A stretch of DNA of 13,886 nt from Acetobacteraceae bacterium (lineage in GTDB: Bacteria > Pseudomonadota > Alphaproteobacteria > Acetobacterales > Acetobacteraceae). Under the pieces are notes generated by a model. That model was given only the letters and a program-made list of their open reading frames with translations. It searched no databases and had not been told where the DNA came from. Within the stretch, counting starts at the first letter, position 1. Each line of letters starts with the position of its first letter. This document shows positions 1-6,176 of this stretch, in pieces. The translations under genes were made by a program, and so were the position numbers. The stretch is taken from NCBI GenBank assembly GCA_027311485.1, contig DAICYU010000042.1, positions 1-13,886 of the forward strand. Direction: 5' to 3'.

Positions 1-531
1 GGCAAACCGCAGCTTGTAGGACGAATTCGTCAGGATCGCATTGTTAATCATCTGCGTGTAGCCGTAGCGCTGGGCCTGCATGGTGGAGGTTCCCAGCCCG
101 AATTCGGCATGCTTGTAGGCACCAAGGTGGTCCTGCAGCACCTTCACCCACGCCTTGTCGAAACGGCCCGGCGCACCCGAACGCCTTCCGTTCGCGATCA
201 CCGTGTTCAGCATGCCAACGATCGTGGACTGGCGCTGATAATGGGTGCGCTCCCACTCCTGGTCCACCGCACGGAACTTGTGCCAGTCGCTGCTTTTGAG
301 CTGCGTCCAGCCTTCGTAATAAGTCGGCGTGCCGTCCGCGAAGCTGATGATCCAGTCCTGTAGCAGGTAGCGCTTGGGATCCGGCTGCACGTCGACCGTC
401 ATGTATACGTAATGAGTCGCCTTGCGGCCTTTCGGTTCAAAATAGTTGTAACGGCGACTGTCGGAGCCGGCGAACTGGGCCGAACCGGCGGCGCCGGATT
501 TCACGGGAATGGTTTCTTGTGACGCACTCAT
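1..531 (-). CDS. prmC: Propane-type monooxygenase hydroxylase beta (small) subunit, 3' end cut by window edge
   Basis: The first 177 residues are visible; the family is about twice that long, so the C-terminal half lies off the left edge. The start ATG (529-531) has an AAGGGAGA ribosome-binding site about 9 nt upstream and lies 27 nt after the reductase stop. The N-terminus carries features of the beta subunit of soluble diiron monooxygenases: an RRYNYFEPKGRKATHYV stretch, then a region rich in Trp and Tyr. This subunit binds no iron; it packs against the alpha subunit in the alpha2beta2 hydroxylase. The order alpha, reductase, beta is that of prmABCD/mimABCD loci and differs from toluene or methane monooxygenase clusters, which supports the propane/phenol/acetone group. 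The coupling protein gene would be expected next, to the left. The family is confident; the physiological substrate is inferred. Confidence 0.88.
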   Translation of the reverse strand, partial: MSASQETIPVKSGAAGSAQFAGSDSRRYNYFEPKGRKATHYVYMTVDVQPDPKRYLLQDWIISFADGTPTYYEGWTQLKSSDWHKFRAVDQEWERTHYQRQSTIVGMLNTVIANGRRSGAPGRFDKAWVKVLQDHLGAYKHAEFGLGTSTMQAQRYGYTQMINNAILTNSSYKLRFA

Positions 532-558
532 GTTGCAGGTCTCCCTTGATTGGTTTTC

Positions 559-1596
559 TTAGCGTACGGCCGGTGTGAACTTGTCGAAGTAGATGCGTTC
601 CGGCTCCACCCCCGATATCTGCAGGATTGGCAGCACCGCATCGATCATTGGCGGCGGGCCGCAGGAATAGGCATCGACATTGCCATCCAGCCCTTCAGCC
701 CGCAGGGTCCGCGCGACGACGTCGTGAATGAAGCCGATCTCGGCAGTCCATTCGTCGTCGGGTTCCGCGTGCGACAGTGCCGGGATGAAGCGGAAGTCCG
801 GCAATTTCGCCGTCAACGCGGCGAATGCCTCCAGATAGAACAGGTCGCGGCGCGTGCGAGCGCCGTAGAAGAAGCGCACCGGCCGATTTTCCCCGCTTTC
901 GACGTGGTCGTGCAGGATCGACCACAGGGGCGACATGCCGGACCCGCCGCCGATCAGCAGCATGGGCCCCGTGCGCTCCTCGCGGCGGAAGCAGGTCCCG
1001 TATGGGCCTTTTGCCTTGAGCCGCTGGCCGACCTGCAGGGCGCCGTCCAGCAGCGCGGAAAACGCGCCGTCCGGATACTTTTTGATGATGAACTGCAGCC
1101 GGGTGGGCGAACTTGGCGGGTTGGCCATCGAGTAGGATCGGGTGATGTTCGCGTCCGGGATCGTCAGATCGACATACTGCCCTGCCCAGAAGCGCAGCGG
1201 GTTGTCGAGCGCGATTTCGAGAAGGCGGATATCGTGCGTCAGCGGCGTGACGCCCGTGACGACGCCATCATATTCCTTTACCGCGATGGAGCGGCGCATC
1301 AGGTCTTCGTCGTAGTTCAGCAACTCGACAGTGATGTCACTATAGGCCAGCGTCCGGCACAGCAGGATATGATCGGTCTCCTTCTGATAATCCGGCAATG
1401 CGAAGGTCGAGTATTTCAGCAGCTCGATATCGCCTTCCACGAGCACGGATTTGCAGCTGCTGCACTGCCCTTCCTTGCAACCATGCATCACGGAGATGCC
1501 CTGGCGAAAGGCTGCGTCCAGTACTGTTTCGCCTTCAAATACGTCCATCTCGACGCCAACCGGCTCGAACCGCACGCGGTGTATTTTATCGGACAT
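559..1596 (-). CDS. prmB: Propane-type monooxygenase NADH reductase, [2Fe-2S]/FAD
   Basis: 345 residues; passes electrons from NADH through FAD and a plant-type [2Fe-2S] centre to the diiron hydroxylase in the cytoplasm. The ferredoxin domain (about 1-95) has the cluster ligands C40, C45, C48 and C80 (CKEGQCSSC then LLC). The FAD-binding domain follows, with the RSYSMAN motif at 153-159. The NAD domain has GGGSGMSP at 216-223 and CGPPPM at 312-317. I chose the ATG at 1594-1596: it begins the ferredoxin domain directly (MSDKIHRVRF) and has a GGAAG about 7 nt upstream. The frame is open for another 40 codons upstream, but that would run into the end of prmA and through the intercistronic hairpin. 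It lies 64 nt after prmA and 27 nt before prmC, in one operon. Confidence 0.93.
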   Translation of the reverse strand: MSDKIHRVRFEPVGVEMDVFEGETVLDAAFRQGISVMHGCKEGQCSSCKSVLVEGDIELLKYSTFALPDYQKETDHILLCRTLAYSDITVELLNYDEDLMRRSIAVKEYDGVVTGVTPLTHDIRLLEIALDNPLRFWAGQYVDLTIPDANITRSYSMANPPSSPTRLQFIIKKYPDGAFSALLDGALQVGQRLKAKGPYGTCFRREERTGPMLLIGGGSGMSPLWSILHDHVESGENRPVRFFYGARTRRDLFYLEAFAALTAKLPDFRFIPALSHAEPDDEWTAEIGFIHDVVARTLRAEGLDGNVDAYSCGPPPMIDAVLPILQISGVEPERIYFDKFTPAVR

Positions 1597-1625
1597 GGGA
1601 CGCTTCCGAACCGAGGAGAAAGGAA

Positions 1626-1649
1626 GGGAGCCGGCCGCAGCCGGCTCCC
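1626..1649 (-). other. Intercistronic hairpin between prmA and prmB
   Basis: A perfect 10-bp inverted repeat (arms GGGAGCCGGC and GCCGGCTCCC) with a 4-nt loop sits in the 64-nt gap after the prmA stop and before the prmB ribosome-binding site. On the transcribed strand the sequence after it is pyrimidine-rich (TTCCTTTCTCC) but not a true U-run, so full termination is unlikely. Inference: it protects the 3' end of a processed prmA message or partly attenuates transcription, which would give more hydroxylase alpha than reductase. Confidence 0.7.
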
Positions 1650-1660
1650 GCATAGGCAGG

Positions 1661-3331
1661 TCAGTCCAGGGAGGTGATAGTAAAGCCTTTGCGGTATTCC
1701 GCCGCGGCCGCCTCACGCTGTTCCGGCGTCAGCTTTCGGAACGCCTGGAGCGGACTGCCGAGCGTGTCGCCGCGGACATGGTCGAGTTTCCACATCTTCC
1801 TGTCGTCGAAGATCAGATGTGGCTGCGGAACCAGCGTCTGCCCGTCCGGACGCACAAAGCCGAGGTCCTTGATGGCGTCGGCGAGATCCCAGCCATCATA
1901 GCAGGTTTCCCACTCCCGCCGGCCGCTGAAGCGGCCCATCGCCGGCGTTGGCCGGCCCTCATACTCGGCCGCAAAGGCAGTCTTGTGGGTCCAGCGGCAG
2001 ATATCGGAACAGTAGGTATAGATCTGACCGTCGACCTCGTCGTAGCAGAAGTCCTCGCGGATCAGGCAGGGCACCATGCAGCTCCAGCAGCGATGCGGGT
2101 AAACGTAGCCGACGTCGCTGTTGAAGGTGATGACCTTTTCGCCCGGGGTGGAGAGCTTCTCGTACCACTTCCAGTAATTGCCGAATTCGGCATACCAGCC
2201 GGGATACTTATGCTCGAACCACTCGAAGTCCTTCTCGGTCTGTGCCTCGATGCGCCAGAAATTCACCGGCCAGCCGACCGAGAAGAACTGTGCCGTCTTG
2301 TGAACGTAGTTTTTCTTGACCATGCGGTCCCAGGCGGCGCCGACATCATCGTGGTGGATCTTGATGCCGTATTTTTCCAGTGGGAGCATGTAGGTGCGGT
2401 AGTAATCCTCATAGATCCAGCGATGCCAGAGTTCGGCATAGCTTTCCTTGTTCTTGTCCCGGTTGGTCGTGCCGTATTCGATGAACGTGCCGATCGCGGC
2501 ATCGACGATGGCGTGGTTCTGCCAGAAAGCATAGCGCAGGTCGCGTTCCAGCAGCTGATGGTTGTCGGGATCGTTGATCAGGGACATCAGCAGCGAGTGG
2601 CCGTTGCCGATGTGCCGGCTTTCATCCGATTGCACGGACAGGAACACGGTCGGCAGGGCATAGTCGCCGTTACGGGCGGCTTCCGACGGCATCGCCACGA
2701 ACAGCGTGTTGGTGAACGCGGTTTCCGCCACCACCGTCAGATAGACGTTGGCCGAGGTGATTGCGTCGCCGGTGACGAAGCCTTCAGCGAACTGGCGGCC
2801 GATGGTCGTGGCGTAGCAACGGCCGAACGCGGCTTCCGTGATGTCGAAACCGGCCGGATCGATGTAATTTTCCATATACCACTTCTTCAGGTTCATCTGA
2901 ATCGTGGAGTGACGGAACTCATCGACCATTTGCATCGCGAAGCCGGTGCGCAGTTCCTCGCCCGGCGCCAGCCGCCCGACCATCGCCATCGAACGGGCCG
3001 CGGAGATCTCCGGGAACGGAATGATCGCCAGAAACAGCTTCATCCACTCGACCCAGCGGGGCTCGACATTGCGGAACATGTCGCCCCGCAGCGCCGCGTC
3101 CAAGGCGCCGTAAACCCGGTTGTCCTTCTCCTCCTGCATCGGGAAGTAGGAGCGCAGAACCTGCTTCATCGGGTCGCGCGGCGTTTTCTTGATCTTGTAG
3201 TCGGTCGGAAATGTCATTGCTTCCTGCACGTAACTCGGCGTCCAGCCGAGGTCGGCGACGCGACGTGTCGCCTCGCCAATGCTGATTCCGCGCTGCGCCG
3301 TGATTTTATTGAGCGTCAATCCATCAGGCAT
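1661..3331 (-). CDS. prmA: Propane-type monooxygenase hydroxylase alpha (large) subunit, diiron
   Basis: 556 residues; the catalytic subunit of a soluble diiron monooxygenase, inserting one atom of O2 into a short alkane (propane to 2-propanol in characterised relatives; phenol or acetone in others). The six predicted iron ligands are E108, E138, H141, E203, E237 and H240. The two carboxylate-bridged helix motifs read DEFRH (137-141) and DESRH (236-240). Ligand spacings of 30 and 34 residues match methane monooxygenase MmoX (E114/E144, E209/E243). The C-terminal third has a Cys-rich segment (C415, C418, C422, C441, C445) of the YHS-like kind seen in this subgroup. The start ATG has a strong AAGGAGA site 6 nt upstream; an ATG 14 codons further up lacks one. 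A sigma-54 promoter and a leader hairpin lie upstream. Assignment to the prm/mim group rests on gene order and overall likeness. Confidence 0.95.
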   Translation of the reverse strand: MPDGLTLNKITAQRGISIGEATRRVADLGWTPSYVQEAMTFPTDYKIKKTPRDPMKQVLRSYFPMQEEKDNRVYGALDAALRGDMFRNVEPRWVEWMKLFLAIIPFPEISAARSMAMVGRLAPGEELRTGFAMQMVDEFRHSTIQMNLKKWYMENYIDPAGFDITEAAFGRCYATTIGRQFAEGFVTGDAITSANVYLTVVAETAFTNTLFVAMPSEAARNGDYALPTVFLSVQSDESRHIGNGHSLLMSLINDPDNHQLLERDLRYAFWQNHAIVDAAIGTFIEYGTTNRDKNKESYAELWHRWIYEDYYRTYMLPLEKYGIKIHHDDVGAAWDRMVKKNYVHKTAQFFSVGWPVNFWRIEAQTEKDFEWFEHKYPGWYAEFGNYWKWYEKLSTPGEKVITFNSDVGYVYPHRCWSCMVPCLIREDFCYDEVDGQIYTYCSDICRWTHKTAFAAEYEGRPTPAMGRFSGRREWETCYDGWDLADAIKDLGFVRPDGQTLVPQPHLIFDDRKMWKLDHVRGDTLGSPLQAFRKLTPEQREAAAAEYRKGFTITSLD

Positions 3332-3392
3332 GGGTGTCTCCTTCGCGTTTCTGCTTTGTGTGCGGCGTCGCAATTTCGCGGCGCCGCCGGGT

Positions 3393-3414
3393 GCCAGTCA
3401 AAGTCGAGACTGGC
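3393..3414 (-). other. Hairpin at the 5' end of the prmA leader
   Basis: Perfect 7-bp inverted repeat (GCCAGTC/GACTGGC) with an 8-nt loop. If transcription starts where the sigma-54 element predicts (about 3417), the hairpin occupies roughly +4 to +25 of the mRNA, some 60 nt before the prmA start codon. A stem-loop at the extreme 5' end often slows mRNA decay. A role as a protein-binding operator is equally possible from sequence alone. Confidence 0.55.
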
Positions 3415-3427
3415 CAATTTTACTATG

Positions 3428-3444
3428 AGCAACCGCTGTGCCAA
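3428..3444 (-). promoter_or_regulatory. Sigma-54 (-24/-12) promoter of prmABC
   Basis: On the minus strand the sequence reads TTGGCAC-AGCGG-TTGCT, an essentially perfect match to TGGCAC-N5-TTGCA/T, with GG and GC at the required spacing. The predicted transcription start is about 3417, giving an 86-nt leader to the prmA ATG. A sigma-54 activator gene is in the window and a matching promoter precedes adh. Propane/phenol monooxygenase operons of this group are known to be sigma-54 dependent. Confidence 0.9.
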
Positions 3445-3451
3445 CCGGTTC

Positions 3452-3464
3452 TATCAAGAAAAAA
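3452..3464 (-). promoter_or_regulatory. Possible IHF bend site between activator sites and prmA promoter
   Basis: TATCAA followed by an A-rich run lies in an AT-rich stretch between the -24 element and the dyad sites, where IHF often bends DNA at sigma-54 promoters. It matches the WATCAA half of the IHF consensus but not the distal TTR, so this is only a weak candidate. Confidence 0.25.
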
Positions 3465-3517
3465 TATGAAATATCCGTGCATTCCTTAGTACAGTGTAAA
3501 GTCACTACGCAGTAAGA

Positions 3518-3534
3518 TGTCGCATTTTGCGACA
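3518..3534. promoter_or_regulatory. Upstream activator site, proximal (prmA promoter)
   Basis: Perfect palindrome TGTCGCA-TTT-TGCGACA, 17 bp, centred about 109 bp upstream of the predicted prmA start, within the usual range for a sigma-54 enhancer site. A further TGCGACAC half-site repeats at 3541-3548. The 17-bp TGT-N11-ACA form recurs three more times in the two promoter regions of this locus. The likely ligand is the AcoR-type activator encoded at 6177. Confidence 0.7.
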
Positions 3535-3549
3535 CCTGCATGCGACACA

Positions 3550-3566
3550 TGTGCCAGACCGGGACA
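3550..3566. promoter_or_regulatory. Upstream activator site, distal (prmA promoter)
   Basis: TGTGCCAGACCGGGACA has the same 17-bp TGT-N2-C-N5-G-N-G-ACA layout as the proximal palindrome, but with weaker dyad symmetry inside. Its centre is 32 bp from the proximal site, about three helical turns, so both would face the same side of the DNA. It ends just beyond the stop codon of the 58-residue ORF. Confidence 0.55.
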
Positions 3567-3567
3567 C

Positions 3568-3744
3568 TCATGACGGCTTGCTCTCGGGCCGGCGTCCTGC
3601 CAGGGGCTTGCCTTCGACGATGAACCGTGCAGCCAGGATCAGGGTGCCCATGGCGAACTCCTTGCCATGGGCGGCAATCATTTCCTCGGCCACTTCGCCG
3701 ACACGTTCGAAAAAGCGGTCCTTCGACTGGTCTTCTTCGTTCAT
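3568..3744 (-). CDS. Small hypothetical protein, 58 residues, coupled to the WD40 gene
   Basis: 58 residues, beginning MNEEDQSKDRFFERVGEVAE; family not recognised. The N-terminal part is charged and predicted helical. A more hydrophobic stretch around 27-45 (AMGTLILAARFIVEGKPL) is too short and mixed for a clear membrane span, and the tail is basic. There is no signal peptide and no cysteine, so it is not an obvious metal or redox protein. Translation looks real: its ATG overlaps the TGA of the WD40 gene as ATGA, and GGAGAA lies 6-7 nt upstream. It is the last gene before the prmA regulatory region and probably belongs to the adh-WD40 transcript. Inferred role: accessory to the monooxygenase/dehydrogenase system. 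No function can be assigned. Confidence 0.7.
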   Translation of the reverse strand: MNEEDQSKDRFFERVGEVAEEMIAAHGKEFAMGTLILAARFIVEGKPLAGRRPESKPS

Positions 3745-4826
3745 CGGCGTTCTCCACGGTCCCTGAACAGCGCGTCCGGCAGCGTGAGCAGTGCGATCTC
3801 GCCGCCGTCGGTGCCGATCGCGAGGTATTCGCCGGATGGCGAAAATCGCAGTGCACGCACGGCACCTTCGCCGGCGCCCCGCAGCAGCATGAACCCGGTA
3901 TCGCTCGGCCTGCACAGCACCACGGCGCCGTTGGCGTAACCGGCCGCAACCAGCCGGCGCGACGGGTGGCCGCCGAGGCGGGTCACCGCCGATTGGTTCG
4001 GCACACCGCAGGCATACGTTTGCGGCGCCGGTGGAGCCCAGTACACAACCCGGCCGGCCAGCCCGGCCGCAAAGCCGCCGCCGGCCACCGGGCAGAGCGC
4101 TGCCACGCTGCCAGCCGGGATGTCGGAGGCGACGGTGGTTGGCCAGTGCCACGCCCGCAGCGTTCCGTCCTCCAGGAAACAGGCGAGGAATGTCCCGTCA
4201 GTGCTCCATTGCAGGCCGCACGGGTGGCCTGTTGCAGCCAGAACCCGGGGTGCATCGCCGCCTGCCCAGATGGTGACGCCGCCCGGTTGGCCGATCGCCA
4301 ACTGGCTGCCGTCGGGCGACAGGGCTAGGGCGGAAACCGGCCCGGGAAGCTTGATCTGATCCGCCGCGCCGCCGACCCGGTGGACGCTGTCGCGCAGGGC
4401 GAAAGCACGCCAACGTCCTGGTCCGGCGACGACCATGCTGATCGGCCCGCCCTGGTGCGCTAAGGCCCGCACCGTGCCGTCCACCTGCACCTGCATGACG
4501 CGGCCGTCCGTGCCGCCGGTGAGGAAACCCCCGCCCGGGTCCGCCGCCACCGACACACAGGTGTTGGCGTGCGCCTTCACCCGCGCGGCGGGGGGCGCCG
4601 CGGCGGTGCCCGGGACAACTTCGACCCCACCGCCAGCGGCCGGTCGGACAGTGGGGGCGCCGGGCCACACCGGATGGGCGATGGCCAGGGTGCCGTCGCT
4701 CAGGGCGAACCCGGCGAGCCCCGTAGCGGTATCCCAGGCGACTGCCGCGGCGGCCACACCAACCCGCCAGCGGGCGCCCAGGATATCCAGCAGGGGGCGC
4801 GCCATGGTCTGGGGCATGGCGTTCAC
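3741..4826 (-). CDS. WD40-repeat beta-propeller protein
   Basis: 361 residues from a GTG start. Repeats with the WD40-like pattern (hydrophobic strand, PDG/xDG turn, small residues, strand) are visible near residues 90-113, 164-187, 203-227, 281-304 and 323-347; examples are ALSPDGSQLAIG and RFSPSGEYLAIG. Together with less clear N-terminal blades these would form a seven-bladed propeller. There is no signal peptide and no catalytic motif, so it is probably a cytoplasmic scaffold. The start is uncertain: GTG 4826, ATG 4817 and ATG 4805 are in frame and none has a good ribosome-binding site. It begins 46 nt after adh and overlaps the next small ORF by 4 nt, implying one transcript. A possible assembly or chaperone role for the diiron enzyme is my inference; WD40 proteins are not a standard part of prm clusters. 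Confidence 0.8.
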   Translation of the reverse strand: MNAMPQTMARPLLDILGARWRVGVAAAAVAWDTATGLAGFALSDGTLAIAHPVWPGAPTVRPAAGGGVEVVPGTAAAPPAARVKAHANTCVSVAADPGGGFLTGGTDGRVMQVQVDGTVRALAHQGGPISMVVAGPGRWRAFALRDSVHRVGGAADQIKLPGPVSALALSPDGSQLAIGQPGGVTIWAGGDAPRVLAATGHPCGLQWSTDGTFLACFLEDGTLRAWHWPTTVASDIPAGSVAALCPVAGGGFAAGLAGRVVYWAPPAPQTYACGVPNQSAVTRLGGHPSRRLVAAGYANGAVVLCRPSDTGFMLLRGAGEGAVRALRFSPSGEYLAIGTDGGEIALLTLPDALFRDRGERR

Positions 4827-4872
4827 CGGACCGCTCGCCCCAGCGCCTGTGTGATTGTCGCCCGGGTGACTG

Positions 4873-5916
4873 TCACGGCACCAGCACCGCGCGACCCTTC
4901 ACCTTGCCATGGTGAAGATCCTGCAGCGCCTGGTTGGCCTCGCTCAGGCGATATTCCTTGGTCGCCAGATGGACCATGCCGCGATCCGCCAGGGCCATCA
5001 GTTCGACCAGTTCGGGGTAGGTGCCGACAAGATTGCCGACGATGGTCTTTTCGGACGTAATCATATCGATGGTGGGAATGTCGATTTTCCCGCCATAGCC
5101 GACGATGTAGTAGAAGCCGCCGTTACGGGTCATCGCCAGGCCCTCGGCCACCGCACTGCCCTCGCCGACAAAGTCGATCACCGCCTCGGCGCCATGGCCG
5201 CCGGTCAGTGCCATCACGCTTTCAACCGCGTTGCTGTCGCCCTTCACCAGGTGATGCGCACCGCAGTCCTTGGCCAGGCTGAGCGCCATGTCGGACCGGT
5301 CAACCACGATGACCTCGGCCGCGCAGAGTGCACGCAGCACCTGGACGCCGATATGGCCGAGGCCGCCGGCGCCGATACAGACCACATACTCGCCCGGTAA
5401 AAGGTGCCGGGACGCCTTTTTTGCCGCCCGGTAGGCCGTCAGACCGGCATCAGTGTACGGCGCGACGTCCTTGGGCGCGAGTGATTTCGGCAGCTTGATC
5501 AGACTACGCTCGCCCGTTGCCAGATACTGGGCATAGCCGCCGTTGGCGTTGATCCCGGGAAAGCGGCTGTCCGTCGCATGCATGTCGTTGCCGCGCCGGC
5601 AGGCCAGGCAATAACCGCTGGTAACGAGCGGGTGGCAGATGACCGCATCGCCAACCTTGACGCTTTCGACGCCCTTGCCGACCTCCTCCACCCATCCGGC
5701 ATTCTCGTGCCCCATGATGTAGGGCAGGTGGACATCGACCTTGCTGCGCCAGATGCCCTCGACGATGTGCAGGTCGGTGCGGCAAACCCCGGCACCGCCA
5801 ATGCGCACGATAACATCCGTTGGCTTTTCGATCCTGGGATCAGGGACATCCTCATAGCGCACGAACTCCGCGCCACTGAGTGCTTCGTCAAATGCGTGCA
5901 GCACCGCTGCTTTCAT
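4873..5916 (-). CDS. Zinc-dependent, NAD-type medium-chain alcohol dehydrogenase
   Basis: 347 residues, the usual length. Oxidises an alcohol with a nicotinamide cofactor; beside a propane-type monooxygenase the likely substrate is 2-propanol or 1-propanol. Predicted catalytic zinc ligands are C45, H70 and E71 (GHE motif), with D156 where many relatives have Cys. The Rossmann motif GAGGLG is at 182-187, and D206 after the second strand suggests NAD rather than NADP. In the structural zinc loop the first and fourth cysteine positions are S100 and A114, leaving only C103 and C106, so that site is probably lost. The ATG at 5914-5916 is preceded by an AGGGCGGA-type site. An upstream extension is open but crosses the sigma-54 promoter. 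It is the first gene of the adh-WD40-small ORF unit, as alcohol dehydrogenase genes accompany prm operons in other bacteria. Confidence 0.9.
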   Translation of the reverse strand: MKAAVLHAFDEALSGAEFVRYEDVPDPRIEKPTDVIVRIGGAGVCRTDLHIVEGIWRSKVDVHLPYIMGHENAGWVEEVGKGVESVKVGDAVICHPLVTSGYCLACRRGNDMHATDSRFPGINANGGYAQYLATGERSLIKLPKSLAPKDVAPYTDAGLTAYRAAKKASRHLLPGEYVVCIGAGGLGHIGVQVLRALCAAEVIVVDRSDMALSLAKDCGAHHLVKGDSNAVESVMALTGGHGAEAVIDFVGEGSAVAEGLAMTRNGGFYYIVGYGGKIDIPTIDMITSEKTIVGNLVGTYPELVELMALADRGMVHLATKEYRLSEANQALQDLHHGKVKGRAVLVP

Positions 5917-5967
5917 GGTTTCCGCCCTTCCCTTCAAAGCGCGCCGTCTTCGCGGCCATGTCGTCTG

Positions 5968-5983
5968 TGCAGGGCGCGTGCCA
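5968..5983 (-). promoter_or_regulatory. Sigma-54 (-24/-12) promoter of adh
   Basis: The minus strand reads TGGCAC-GCGCC-CTGCA, differing from the TGGCAC-N5-TTGCA consensus at one non-critical base, with GG and GC correctly spaced. Predicted start is about 5957, giving a 41-nt leader to the adh ATG. A pair of dyad sites lies 87 and 120 bp upstream, the same arrangement as at prmA. Confidence 0.85.
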
Positions 5984-6035
5984 CTCCGCCAACAGTTGAC
6001 CAAAAACAGTTTTTCTAGATTGGTCTTTCTCAGAC

Positions 6036-6052
6036 TGTTACTTTTGGGGACA
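6036..6052. promoter_or_regulatory. Upstream activator site, proximal (adh promoter)
   Basis: TGTTACTTTTGGGGACA matches the perfect palindrome upstream of prmA at 12 of 17 positions, including both TGT/ACA ends and the central TTT. Its centre is about 87 bp upstream of the predicted adh start. It lies in an AT-rich divergent region, so it might also affect the activator gene. Confidence 0.6.
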
Positions 6053-6068
6053 ACGCATCCGCCACATC

Positions 6069-6085
6069 TGTTCCAAAACTGAACA
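6069..6085. promoter_or_regulatory. Upstream activator site, distal (adh promoter)
   Basis: TGTTC-CAAAACT-GAACA, a 5-bp perfect dyad in the same 17-bp TGT-N11-ACA frame. Its centre is 33 bp from the proximal site, mirroring the 32-bp spacing at prmA, and about 120 bp upstream of the predicted adh start. It ends 91 bp before the activator start codon. Confidence 0.55.
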
Positions 6086-6176
6086 CTCAGAAATTTGAAT
6101 TTGGAAGTTCTGGCGTCCATGTTTTGGTGCAAGGTCTGCAACGTCGAGGATATCATCGACGGGAGGGAGGCCCAGG

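Noticed and set aside
3381..3396. Another TGGCAC at 3391-3396 (minus strand) as a second sigma-54 promoter for prmA.
   Set aside because: The -12 half reads GGCGC instead of TTGCA, with GC out of register. It lies inside the leader hairpin of the better promoter.
550..3469. Long plus-strand ORFs opposite prmA and prmB (375 and 672 codons).
   Set aside because: They are antisense to clearly conserved genes, show no recognisable domains, and are expected by chance in GC-rich DNA.
5991..6039. AACAGT...ACTGTT and GACCA...TGGTC nested inverted repeats upstream of the adh promoter.
   Set aside because: The arms are short, the spacing long, and the region AT-rich. They partly overlap the better-supported 17-bp dyad, so I do not call them separate sites.
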